A stretch of DNA of 10,985 nucleotides from NCBI GenBank assembly GCA_023134755.1, contig JAGLUM010000129.1, positions 1-10,985 of the forward strand, read 5' to 3'. Positions within the stretch are counted from its first letter, which is position 1; each line of letters starts with the position of its first letter. Position numbers and translations under genes: made by a program. Below the pieces are notes generated by a model. That model was not told the DNA's origin and made no database searches. It was given only the letters and a program-made list of their open reading frames with translations. Origin of the DNA: Fidelibacterota bacterium. Lineage in GTDB: Bacteria; Fidelibacterota; Fidelibacteria; Fidelibacterales; Fidelibacteraceae. Below are positions 1 through 7,848 of this stretch, piece by piece.

Positions 1-1
1 C

Positions 2-2641
2 ATGAAAGGTGTAGAATTGGTCCCCGATAGGGATGGAGCCGGTTTAAGTATTCGCGGTGGAGAAGTTCAGGAAACGGATATCCAAATTGATGGTATCTCC
101 TCCCGTGATGCCCGGTCCGGTAATTCATACCTTTCCCTTAACTCATCGTCAATTGAAGAATTGCAAGTGCTGACAGGAGGTTTCGAAGCAAAATACGGCG
201 GAATCCAGTCAGGACTTATTAATGTGGTAACCAAAGAAGGATCACGCGAAAAATTTGATTTTTCTGGTCGTTTTCATTATACCCCGGCAGGTCAACAACG
301 ATTTTTTGGTGAAAATCCCTGGGGTGAAGATGGACTTATTTACCGTATTTTCGCGGATACCAGTGAAAGTGGCTTTGCTTATATCGGTGCGGGTGAAGAT
401 ACGGCAGGGATCATACCCATAGAATTTTCCGGCTTTGATGGTTGGGATAACCGCCGTGAAGGAACCCGGAATATGGATAATATTGGTCTTACGCCCGGTC
501 GTATGGCATCGGAACAAAAACGACAGATATGGTTAGTGCAACATCCGACCTATGACGTCGCGGTTCGTCCGGATATTTTCTTTGAGGGCACGCTAACGGG
601 ACCCGTTCCACTGACAAAAAATGTTACCTTTATGCTTGCGGGTAAATTAGAGCGCTCTGAATTTGCCTATTCCCTCGGTCCAAGGGACTACTATATGGAT
701 TGGAACAGCCACCTAAAGGTGACCATGCGTCCCAGTGATAAGACAAAGATATCGATGAGCGGAATGTATGCACACATGGCAAGCAATACCACGAGCAGGC
801 CAAGTACGCTCGGAGGCGGTTTGCAGGACTATTCAAGTCGCTTCGGATATTTAAGTAATTCTCAGCAGGCCGTTGTACAGCAGGCTCAGATTCTTTCCAA
901 TTGGTCCCAGATGTACAATAAAAGCTTCTTACAAAATCTCGATCAATATTGGTTTATGGGTGGGGTAAAAGTGAATCATGCGCTGACACCGGCATCCTAT
1001 TTTACCGTCGAAGCGCAGGTGAATTATCAAGATAACAATATTTCTCCCATGTCTGTGGATCCGACGCTTGAATCATCTTGGGTTGAAATTGATTCAACCA
1101 TGCAGATAATAAATTATCCAAGTATAGGAACACCCTATGGGTCAACAAATTATGCAAAAGACATAACCGATTTATTCTATATCTACGGTGGTCTTCAAGC
1201 GATAGATTCCTCCTATACGGTGTCTACAACGCTGAAAGGAAATTATACCGCACAGATGGGAAGATATCATGAATTTGAAGCAGGTTTTAACTTTAATTAT
1301 ACCCACTCATTTGTGTACAGCGGTACATGGTATCAATCCCGACAAATGTTCACACCCGGTGTTCCGGATACCTGGCAGTATTATACAGCAAAGCCAATTG
1401 AAGCCGGAATATATGTACAGGATAAACTGGAATTGGAAGGCATGATCGCAACCATCGGTCTGCGTGGTGATTATTTCAACCCGCAAAAAGATAAATTCCT
1501 GCTTGCACATCCTATTGATCAGGCTTACCCGGATTTTTATAATCTAACTTATCAGTATCTCCCGGGCAGTTGGGGTTCTTATGAACGCTGGGTGGAATTC
1601 CGTGAAATGCTGGATACACCACCAAATTGGCCTGTTGAAAAATACCGAGGAGAATTCAAGGTTTCACCGCGACTCGGTGTTTCTTTTCCAGTAACGATCA
1701 ATAGCAAAATGTACTTCAATTACGGACATTTTTACCAACGCCCGAATTATACCTATTTGTACAATCTTGCCATTACTGGAGATAAAGCAATTTTACCAAC
1801 ACCGGAATTACCGATGGCAAAGACGGTTTCATATGAATTTGGTTATGAACAGCGATTCCTTGGTGATTACTTTGCAAATGTAGTGGTCTATTATAAAGAT
1901 ATGTCCAATATTCCACTCCCGAGAACTTACATTAATTACTGGGAAGAATTTCAGGCCACAAAATACGAGTCCGACGGATATGCTGATGTTCGTGGTGTGG
2001 AATTACGACTGGAAAAAAGTGCCGGAAGGTTCTTTACCATGTGGTGTAATTTAGATTACATGCTGAAGAGTTGGGGACAATCAGGTGTAAAATACATCTA
2101 TGAAAACCGTGTTACGGCTGTTGATGAAGAACGGTCGGCGAATATATCGACACTAACACCGCTACCGAAAGCAAATATTGCGATATCTCTGCATACGCCA
2201 CTGACTTTTGGTATTCCACTAGGTGGTATTTATCCCCTTGGTGGATGGCGCATTAATCTGAACACAAAATGGGCAGATGGCGGTGAGGCTGTTATTAAAA
2301 CAGACCCTATAACCGGTGCGCAGGATAAAGCGAATATTGTGGATTACAGCAGTACCGACTTGAAAGCCGGTAAACGCATAAAAATAGCTGATCATTATAT
2401 CGAATTGGGTGTTACGATTACAAACCTTTTTAATCAGAAACGCTTGTATGTCGGTGGAATGAGCACAACGCAATATAATAATTATAAAGAATCACTGAAA
2501 TTTTCCTTCGAAGAAGGTGATGAACATGGTGATGATAAGTGGGGCGAATGGGACAAGGAGCATATCAATACCGGTTGGTTTGAAGCCCCAATATTCCTGA
2601 ATCCACGCCGCGTTGTTGTCAGTTTATCGGTTGATATTTAA
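2..2641 (+). CDS. TonB-dependent outer-membrane receptor, 5'-truncated by the window edge
   Basis: This protein would import a large substrate across the outer membrane using TonB-ExbBD energy. The visible part opens with the second half of a plug domain (about residues 1-80, counted from the ATG at base 2). It shows an SIRGG stretch, an IQIDGI stretch, a LQVLTGGFEAKYGG stretch and a GLINVVTKEG stretch, all typical of TonB plugs. The remaining ~800 residues alternate aromatic-rich strands and loops, as expected of a 22-stranded barrel. The reading frame is open at the left edge, and the signal peptide, any carboxypeptidase-regulatory-like domain, the TonB box and the first half of the plug are absent, so the ATG at base 2 is internal rather than the true start. 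The C-terminus (VVVSLSVDI) ends in isoleucine rather than the usual aromatic residue. The next gene starts 10 bases after the stop. The substrate is unknown; the downstream nagA hints at an amino sugar, but that is inference. The family call is firm. Confidence 0.9.
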   Translation: MKGVELVPDRDGAGLSIRGGEVQETDIQIDGISSRDARSGNSYLSLNSSSIEELQVLTGGFEAKYGGIQSGLINVVTKEGSREKFDFSGRFHYTPAGQQRFFGENPWGEDGLIYRIFADTSESGFAYIGAGEDTAGIIPIEFSGFDGWDNRREGTRNMDNIGLTPGRMASEQKRQIWLVQHPTYDVAVRPDIFFEGTLTGPVPLTKNVTFMLAGKLERSEFAYSLGPRDYYMDWNSHLKVTMRPSDKTKISMSGMYAHMASNTTSRPSTLGGGLQDYSSRFGYLSNSQQAVVQQAQILSNWSQMYNKSFLQNLDQYWFMGGVKVNHALTPASYFTVEAQVNYQDNNISPMSVDPTLESSWVEIDSTMQIINYPSIGTPYGSTNYAKDITDLFYIYGGLQAIDSSYTVSTTLKGNYTAQMGRYHEFEAGFNFNYTHSFVYSGTWYQSRQMFTPGVPDTWQYYTAKPIEAGIYVQDKLELEGMIATIGLRGDYFNPQKDKFLLAHPIDQAYPDFYNLTYQYLPGSWGSYERWVEFREMLDTPPNWPVEKYRGEFKVSPRLGVSFPVTINSKMYFNYGHFYQRPNYTYLYNLAITGDKAILPTPELPMAKTVSYEFGYEQRFLGDYFANVVVYYKDMSNIPLPRTYINYWEEFQATKYESDGYADVRGVELRLEKSAGRFFTMWCNLDYMLKSWGQSGVKYIYENRVTAVDEERSANISTLTPLPKANIAISLHTPLTFGIPLGGIYPLGGWRINLNTKWADGGEAVIKTDPITGAQDKANIVDYSSTDLKAGKRIKIADHYIELGVTITNLFNQKRLYVGGMSTTQYNNYKESLKFSFEEGDEHGDDKWGEWDKEHINTGWFEAPIFLNPRRVVVSLSVDI

Positions 2642-2645
2642 GGAG
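2640..2645 (+). promoter_or_regulatory. Ribosome-binding site deciding the start of the T9SS-like exported protein
   Basis: AAGGAG overlaps the stop codon of the receptor gene. It lies 6 bases before the ATG at 2652 and 3 bases before the ATG at 2649. The spacing favours 2652, although the two starts differ by one methionine only. A further in-frame ATG at 2613 lies inside the receptor gene, has no such site, and would place 12 residues in front of the signal peptide. Confidence 0.7.
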
Positions 2646-2651
2646 CTTATG

Positions 2652-4751
2652 ATGATACGACAAACAAAAAAATCTATAGGCATAGTATTATTGCTTGCAG
2701 TTACCATCGTGTTTGCGCAAAAGAACTATAATGGTGCGCCCATGTTCCTGAATGTGAATGCGATTAATTTTTCACTGAAAAAATCGAATGGAGAAGGACA
2801 GTTTAGCAATCAATACAGCTGGATGCTTACGGGCGACAATATGGATCAGACAGAAGAATGGTATTTCCCAGCAGATCGTTGGCATTCTCAAATGTTGTAC
2901 CAGATATTTAATCCAATCTGCTTTGATGACAATGGATTTACAAATGAAAAAGGTCAACACAAAATCATTCCCTATAAATGTGTCAACTACGCAAAAAATG
3001 ATTTTTCTCATGAACGCCGGCGGTATCGACCACCCAATGTGAGTGTGGATAATGTGCCACAAAATCAGACATACACATGGGAGCTCGATCCAGATATTCC
3101 TTCAGATATTATTGCTGAGTGGGAAGATATTTACACGGCATATGGCATGCGTGCACACGTAAAAATGTATGCTTATAGTAATCAAAATCATGAGAATTAC
3201 TACATTTATCAAGCAAGCATGAAATTCACGGGTGAAACGCGCCGCCCGATAGAATTGCCCGATACATCGGATTTCTATCCGGAGCAAACGGTAAATATGT
3301 ATTGGCCGATCGAGTTTAGTTTTGGACCCTCGAAGGTAGGTGAATATATGGCAACTGGCGGTTGGATGTATGAATCGGAAGATGATCTGGACTCTTGGTT
3401 TGCTGATGAATTACAATTACCAGGTGGCAATCGGGATTCCCTAAAAGTTGCTTATTATTGGGATTACAAAGCCGCGGGAGTAAGGGCATATCGAAACGGA
3501 AGTGCTGATGATTCTGGAGATCCTGACCGCGTAAATGGTTATCTACATTCACCGCAAATCCCCGGATATGCACTTCTACATGCTGCAAAAAATAGTTTTG
3601 ATCCCGCCGATGATGATATCGAACAACCCTATTCGATTCCACACGCAGATATCGTGAACGATCTCTGGGGCCGTGCAGATGTTGGTGTACGTGATACCTA
3701 TATTGGTGATGATAGTCGTGGCAGATTTCCACTGGATCCGATTACAGAAGGTTGGATGGGGCCCAATGATACCCAAAAGGGTCCTATGCGCTTCGTCACA
3801 GTCGGACCTTATACTCTAACACTGGATTACGAAGGAAATGTAGATTCGATATGTGTCGTTTATGCAGTGGGAGTTGGAAGCATCGATCATGAAACTGCTG
3901 ATTCGGTTGGACGTGCTTGGCTGAATGGTGATATAACGGATGCCGATAAGCGAGATGCGATCCTGACAGGAAAAGATTCCCTGTTTCAAGCGATGGATCG
4001 AGCAAATTGGGTTTGGAATCGCGATTTGAATATCCCTGATCCGCCACCTCCGCCCGATGTGAATGTAATCAGTGGTGCAGATCGTATTACGGTTGAATGG
4101 TCGTATCCCAATGATGATTATTATCTGGATTCTGATACCCACGTTGATGACTGGTACGCGTGGCGCGTATACAAAAAGAAAGGCGCAGCAACGGTAAATG
4201 ACCCCGGTGATAACTACAGCGGCGAAAAATGGGAAATGGTTTATGAAACGACAGACAGATATGAAATAAGTTATACCGATACAAGTGTCACACGTGGTGT
4301 ATCTTATTACTATGCCGTAACTGCGATGGATGACGGAAGTCAGAATACGGATGGATTGTTTCCCGGTCAGAAGCTGGAAAGCTCAAGGTACACAAATAGG
4401 AGCAAGCTTCCGGCACGTTCGTTCAAGGCCGGTTTAAGTACAACACGGGAAGTGAGAGTTGTTCCCAATCCGGCAACCCTGAATGCAGGTGCCATGGGCT
4501 TCCCTGGAGATGAGAATCAGATCATATTTGCGTATCTTCCCTATAAATGCAAGATTAGGATATATACTGAAACCAGTGATTTGGTAGATGAATTTGATCA
4601 TGTCGGAACAGATCAGGAGATATGGCATCAGAAAACAGATAACAACCAGTACATTTCCAGCGGTATTTATATTCTATATATCCTGGAAGCTGAAGATGCC
4701 GAAGGCAATAAACTGCCTAATGAATATGAAAAATTCGTAATTATTCGCTGA
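2652..4751 (+). CDS. Exported protein with fibronectin-III-like region and T9SS-type C-terminal sorting domain
   Basis: The predicted protein has 699 residues and is probably surface-displayed or secreted. Residues 1-22 are a signal peptide: basic MIRQTKK, hydrophobic core, and a likely cleavage after VFA, before QKNYNG. Residues 23-460 match no catalytic family I recognise; they are rich in Asp, Tyr and Trp and include a GPYTLTLDYEG segment near 385-395. A proline-rich linker (IPDPPPPPD, 461-469) leads into a fibronectin-III-like region (about 470-560, with RITVEWSYP and GVSYYYAVTAMD). The last ~100 residues resemble a type A T9SS sorting domain: VRVVPNPA at 601-608, a central IRIYTETSDLV strand, SSGIYILYILE, and a short basic end (KFVIIR). 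In known systems such a domain is recognised by the T9SS translocon and removed by the PorU sortase. It sits between the receptor and a PorV-like gene, which suggests joint expression and cell-surface work. It may be a substrate-binding partner of the receptor, standing where SusD would in Bacteroidota, but no binding site can be identified. Confidence 0.8.
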   Translation: MIRQTKKSIGIVLLLAVTIVFAQKNYNGAPMFLNVNAINFSLKKSNGEGQFSNQYSWMLTGDNMDQTEEWYFPADRWHSQMLYQIFNPICFDDNGFTNEKGQHKIIPYKCVNYAKNDFSHERRRYRPPNVSVDNVPQNQTYTWELDPDIPSDIIAEWEDIYTAYGMRAHVKMYAYSNQNHENYYIYQASMKFTGETRRPIELPDTSDFYPEQTVNMYWPIEFSFGPSKVGEYMATGGWMYESEDDLDSWFADELQLPGGNRDSLKVAYYWDYKAAGVRAYRNGSADDSGDPDRVNGYLHSPQIPGYALLHAAKNSFDPADDDIEQPYSIPHADIVNDLWGRADVGVRDTYIGDDSRGRFPLDPITEGWMGPNDTQKGPMRFVTVGPYTLTLDYEGNVDSICVVYAVGVGSIDHETADSVGRAWLNGDITDADKRDAILTGKDSLFQAMDRANWVWNRDLNIPDPPPPPDVNVISGADRITVEWSYPNDDYYLDSDTHVDDWYAWRVYKKKGAATVNDPGDNYSGEKWEMVYETTDRYEISYTDTSVTRGVSYYYAVTAMDDGSQNTDGLFPGQKLESSRYTNRSKLPARSFKAGLSTTREVRVVPNPATLNAGAMGFPGDENQIIFAYLPYKCKIRIYTETSDLVDEFDHVGTDQEIWHQKTDNNQYISSGIYILYILEAEDAEGNKLPNEYEKFVIIR

Positions 4752-4758
4752 TAATGAT

Positions 4759-4762
4759 GAGG
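4759..4762 (+). promoter_or_regulatory. Ribosome-binding site deciding the start of the PorV-like gene
   Basis: GAGG lies 6 bases before the ATG at 4769. Two earlier in-frame ATGs (4754 and 4757) would put this site inside the coding region and add MMRYI before the normal MKKN signal-peptide start, so 4769 is preferred. Confidence 0.6.
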
Positions 4763-4768
4763 TACATT

Positions 4769-5788
4769 ATGAAAAAAAATATATATAATTTCATGATCGT
4801 TTTATTAATAGCTCTCATTCCTGTTCTGGTTTGGTCTGTAGAGAAGAAAGCACAGGTGGGATTTCGGTTTCTCGAAAATCCTATCAGCGCCGAAGCCATC
4901 GGTCAGGGTGGTATGGGAGTTTTAGGTATCGAAAACGCCAATACTGTTTTCTGGAATCCGTCAGGTCTTGGCTGGATAGAAAGCAAGTATGATGTTTCTG
5001 CTAATTATACAAGAGGAATTGCGGACATCAATTATGGTGCGTTTGCGGGTACGTTTTCAATTGGAAAAATCGGGATTATGGCGATTGACCTGATTTATAT
5101 GGATTACGGTAATTTTAACGGAACAATCAGGGCAGATAACGATGACGGTTTTATTGAAACCGGTACTTTTTCACCAACAGCCTTTGCGGTGGGTATGAGT
5201 TTTGCCCAGAGAGTATCTGATAGATTTTCCTACGGTGTCCGGCTAAAATATGCCTACCAAGATCTGGGTTCTGTTACGATTGGTGTAGGAGGAACGGACG
5301 TAGATGATACTCTATTGGTAACGGATATAGTTGAAAACAAGCACGGGGAACCGGCAATAGATATTGGCGCAACCTATGATTTTATGAATAGCGGTATCCG
5401 CTTCGGAGCAGTTATTCAAAATGTTTCAAGAGAAGTGACATATGTGCGTGAAGCTTTTCCGCTGCCGTTTTCAGTCAGTTTCAGTCTGCGTGCGGATTTA
5501 CTAAAGCTGTTAAATAAAGATAATAATCTCCATCAGCTTATTGTCGGCATTGAAACCACCCACCCAAGAGATTACAAAGAAAAAGTTAAATTCGGTTGTG
5601 AATACAGTTATTTAAATTCTTTTATTGTTCGTGCAGGTTACAGAATTAATTATGATGAACGCGGTTTAACCTTAGGCTTGGGATTAAACAAAAAAATCGG
5701 CAATACCCGATTACGATTTGATTACGCATATGAAATTTATGATTCCTTTAATGGTGTCAATACATTTACGATCGGGACCTCATTTTAA
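4769..5788 (+). CDS. PorV/PorQ-family outer-membrane beta-barrel protein
   Basis: The predicted protein has 339 residues. Residues 1-23 form a signal peptide (MKKN, then a hydrophobic core ending VWS). The mature N-terminus carries the family hallmarks: a GFRFLENPISAEAIGQGGMG stretch at 31-50, then ENANTVFWNPSGLG ending near residue 68, close to the N-P-(A/S)-G-L motif shared by PorV, PorQ and FadL-like barrels. The rest alternates polar and hydrophobic strands with glycine and tyrosine, and the C-terminus (TFTIGTSF) ends in the Phe typical of barrel proteins inserted by BamA. In Porphyromonas, PorV shuttles T9SS cargo from the translocon to the sortase. Here the gene lies 17 bases after a gene for a T9SS-like cargo, so a role in handling that cargo is a natural inference. 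It could instead be one of many paralogues with a transport role. The family call is strong and the specific function is not. Confidence 0.82.
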   Translation: MKKNIYNFMIVLLIALIPVLVWSVEKKAQVGFRFLENPISAEAIGQGGMGVLGIENANTVFWNPSGLGWIESKYDVSANYTRGIADINYGAFAGTFSIGKIGIMAIDLIYMDYGNFNGTIRADNDDGFIETGTFSPTAFAVGMSFAQRVSDRFSYGVRLKYAYQDLGSVTIGVGGTDVDDTLLVTDIVENKHGEPAIDIGATYDFMNSGIRFGAVIQNVSREVTYVREAFPLPFSVSFSLRADLLKLLNKDNNLHQLIVGIETTHPRDYKEKVKFGCEYSYLNSFIVRAGYRINYDERGLTLGLGLNKKIGNTRLRFDYAYEIYDSFNGVNTFTIGTSF

Positions 5789-5822
5789 ATTGTAATCATG
5801 GCGCAGATAATGTAAATTTATT

Positions 5823-6956
5823 ATGATGTTCAAGTATGTTATAAACTGCAGACCCTACAATCATCCGGAGCAGGTGGTTCATCTTGCCCTGGAAGATGGA
5901 CGTATACACCATATTGAGTACATTCTTCCAAAAAACTCAGACGTAATTTTTGATGCGGAAAACCGCATTGCTGCCCCCGGATTGATTGATACACATGTTC
6001 ACGGATGCGGAGGAGGAAACCCGTCTGACGGTAAGAAAAGCAGCCTCAGAACAATGGCTGCCACTCTCTGCCGACTGGGAACCACATCTTTTTATGCTAC
6101 AAGTTTTTATTGTCCCGGTTCTGATACTGCATATTTAAAATTAATGGCAGACTATAAATCCGGAATCCTTGATGCGGATTGTCTGGGTATTCATTTGGAA
6201 GGTCCTTTTATTAATCCAAAACGGAAAGGGGGAATTCCTTCAAATTGTTTGACGACACCGGATGAGCGTGTGTTTCTGGACATTCTGAAAGTTTGTAATG
6301 ACAGGCTTTCCATCATGACCCTGGCACCGGAACTAGATCACTCAGATAAAATATTAAATATATGCCATAAAAAAGGTATTGTAGCTTCATTTGGTCATTC
6401 GGATGCAAATTTTAATGAAGCCCGTGAGGGATTAAAGCAGGGAATAGGATTGGTAACTCACATCACTAATGCCATGCGGCCGTTTAATAACCGGAAACCG
6501 GGACCTCTGCCTGCCATTCTTGAATCCGGTATTCCTGTTCAGATAATCAGTGATGGAGTACATCTCCATCCAGAAACTGTAAGTTTTATTTATCATATAT
6601 TAGGACCTGATCGCTGTATATGCATTACAGACGGCATTGAAGCTACCGGATTAAAGGATGGTGAATATATTTTTCAGGGTAAACCATACAAATCTGAAAA
6701 CGGTGCTGCATTTTATAGCGATGGAAGTGGCCTGATCGGAACATCTCTCAGCCTTTTTGATATCATGATGCGCTTTAAAAAATTTACAGACTGCTCTCTT
6801 TATGAAGCTGTAAAAACTGCTGCTGAAAATCCTGCCGTTTGTCTTGGAGTTGATGACCGGAAAGGATTTATAAAATCGGGTTATGATGCTGATATCATAT
6901 TTATCAATAAGAATGATACCCTTCATGCCGTGATGAAAGCGGGCAAGTTAGTTTAG
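5823..6956 (+). CDS. nagA: N-acetylglucosamine-6-phosphate deacetylase
   Basis: This cytoplasmic amidohydrolase would remove acetate from GlcNAc-6-phosphate to give glucosamine-6-phosphate, feeding glycolysis or cell-wall precursor synthesis. It has 377 residues, the usual length. Visible motifs are PGLIDTHVHG with the metal-binding HxH (H58, H60), LGIHLEGPF with metal ligand E126, FGHSDAN with H192, VTHITNAM with H213, SDGVHLHPE near 243-251, and CITDG with the catalytic Asp D270. An intact HxH pair resembles enzymes of the Bacillus and Thermotoga kind rather than E. coli NagA, where that site is altered. The small N-terminal beta domain (1-50) and C-terminal segment (about 340-377) are present. 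The stretches GCGGGNPSDG and SFYATSFYCPG differ from the common family wording. Two adjacent ATGs (5823, 5826) could be the start and neither has a clear ribosome site. The gene follows the PorV-like gene by 34 bases and may share its transcript. No nagB is visible. Confidence 0.93.
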   Translation: MMFKYVINCRPYNHPEQVVHLALEDGRIHHIEYILPKNSDVIFDAENRIAAPGLIDTHVHGCGGGNPSDGKKSSLRTMAATLCRLGTTSFYATSFYCPGSDTAYLKLMADYKSGILDADCLGIHLEGPFINPKRKGGIPSNCLTTPDERVFLDILKVCNDRLSIMTLAPELDHSDKILNICHKKGIVASFGHSDANFNEAREGLKQGIGLVTHITNAMRPFNNRKPGPLPAILESGIPVQIISDGVHLHPETVSFIYHILGPDRCICITDGIEATGLKDGEYIFQGKPYKSENGAAFYSDGSGLIGTSLSLFDIMMRFKKFTDCSLYEAVKTAAENPAVCLGVDDRKGFIKSGYDADIIFINKNDTLHAVMKAGKLV

Positions 6957-6959
6957 ATA

Positions 6960-6997
6960 GTCTTCAGCTGTCAGCAATCAGCTAAATACTGAAAGAC
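6960..6997 (+). repeat. Heptamer repeat (three TCAGCNN units) within a hairpin after nagA
   Basis: Three adjacent 7-base units, TCAGCTG, TCAGCAA and TCAGCTA, occupy 6964-6984. The flanks pair as GTCTTCAG (6960-6967) with CTGAAAGAC (6989-6997), leaving one bulged A. CTG (6968-6970) can pair inside with CAG (6979-6981). The structure begins 4 bases after the nagA stop. No T-run follows, so a terminator role is uncertain. Short tandem heptamers of this kind are known as interspersed repeats in some bacteria. Confidence 0.45.
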
Positions 6998-7030
6998 CTG
7001 ATATATCAATTCATCGTCATTTTAAATTTA

Positions 7031-7080
7031 CCGTGTCCGGCGTAGTCACGGCGATTAGCCGAACGGAGATGGAGTTCAGA
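7031..7080. repeat. Possible degenerate interspersed palindromic element
   Basis: This GC-richer island sits in an AT-rich intergenic region. TCCG (7036-7039) pairs with CGGA (7064-7067), and inside it CGGC (7049-7052) pairs with GCCG (7058-7061) around a GATTA loop. GGAGATGGAGTTCAGA follows from 7065. The composition contrast and imperfect nested palindrome suggest a decayed copy of a dispersed repeat. Only one copy is in the window, so this is a suggestion. Confidence 0.25.
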
Positions 7081-7091
7081 ATCTAAATAGT

Positions 7092-7119
7092 TTGATACGA
7101 TCCTCCCGGAACAAATAAT
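7092..7119 (+). promoter_or_regulatory. Candidate sigma-70-like promoter for the membrane protein
   Basis: TTGATA (7092-7097) and AATAAT (7114-7119) are separated by 16 bases. Each matches five of six consensus positions. A transcript starting near 7126 would have a leader of about 40 bases before the ATG at 7166. The call rests on sequence match only. Confidence 0.35.
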
Positions 7120-7165
7120 TATCCTGTCTCATACATAATTAGAGAGATATCTACGGGGGTAGAGT

Positions 7166-7831
7166 ATGAAACGAAACGTGTTTCTCATTATTATTATCTC
7201 CATTCTTTTTGCTTATATCGAAAGTTCCATTGTAGTGTATTTGCGGGAAGCCTATTATGAAAACGGTTTTCCGTTCCCGCTAAAGATGATGGCTGTTCAT
7301 ACCTTGTGGGTAGAGATTGGTAGAGAGATGGCAACACTGCTATTTCTGGCAGCTTTGGCATGGTTGGCAGGGAAAAACCTGCGACAGCGGTTTGCCTATT
7401 TTGCACTGGCTTTCGGTGTCTGGGATATCTTTTATTATATTTGGTTATATGTTTTTCTGCAATGGCCGGAATCATTGCTTAGTTGGGACTTGCTCTTTCT
7501 AATTCCCATACCATGGACCGGCCCGGTCTTAAGCCCTATTCTGGTATCATTAGCCCTTATTAATATTGCGACTATCATGTTTATTTTAGACGCTAAAAAA
7601 CGTCCGCCGCTACAGCTCACGATCCGGGACTGGCTCGGTGAGGGGATATCCGTGGGATTGATTCTGCTGTCGTATTTCTGGAATATCTCTCGCATCAATT
7701 GTCCCGAAGAACTTTTACATTATCCCTGGAGTCTTTTAATCGTTGGATTAATACTGGGTTTGGGTATTATTTATCATCGCCTGTGGGAGCAAAGCAGATC
7801 AAAGAAATCTTTATTAAAACCTGAAGGCTGA
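7166..7831 (+). CDS. Unrecognised polytopic membrane protein
   Basis: The predicted protein has 221 residues, and I do not recognise a named family. About six hydrophobic segments can be seen, near residues 5-26, 50-68, 76-98, 107-141 (possibly one long or two short helices around PIPWTGP), 160-174 and 187-204. A basic N-terminus (MKRN) and basic C-terminus (RSKKSLLK) suggest an even number of helices with both ends in the cytoplasm. Polar residues sit in or at the edge of the hydrophobic segments: E19 and S20 in the first, E50, R53 and E54 in the second, D87 in the third (FGVWDIFYY), and D108 before PIPW. Such residues would be costly to keep without a role in ion or cofactor handling or helix packing. 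The start has a G-rich ribosome site (GGGGG at 7155-7159), 6 bases away. The gene stands alone, with 209 bases before it and a convergent gene 17 bases after it. It is clearly a real membrane protein of unknown function. Confidence 0.75.
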   Translation: MKRNVFLIIIISILFAYIESSIVVYLREAYYENGFPFPLKMMAVHTLWVEIGREMATLLFLAALAWLAGKNLRQRFAYFALAFGVWDIFYYIWLYVFLQWPESLLSWDLLFLIPIPWTGPVLSPILVSLALINIATIMFILDAKKRPPLQLTIRDWLGEGISVGLILLSYFWNISRINCPEELLHYPWSLLIVGLILGLGIIYHRLWEQSRSKKSLLKPEG

Positions 7832-7848
7832 CTATTGAGAGCTAATTT

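Noticed and set aside
2613..2651. Upstream start of the T9SS-like protein overlapping the receptor gene
   Set aside because: It would put extra residues in front of a normal signal peptide and ignores the AAGGAG site before 2652.
3316..3732. Minus-strand open frame of 138 codons inside the T9SS-like gene
   Set aside because: The product is dominated by His, Arg, Asn and Gln, the expected antisense pattern of an Asp/Tyr-rich coding strand.
5789..5822. Terminator or promoter between the PorV-like gene and nagA
   Set aside because: The 34 bases contain no hairpin and no convincing promoter elements; read-through is the simpler view.
6964..6984. CRISPR-like array
   Set aside because: Only three 7-base units without spacers are present, so it is a short tandem repeat and not a CRISPR.
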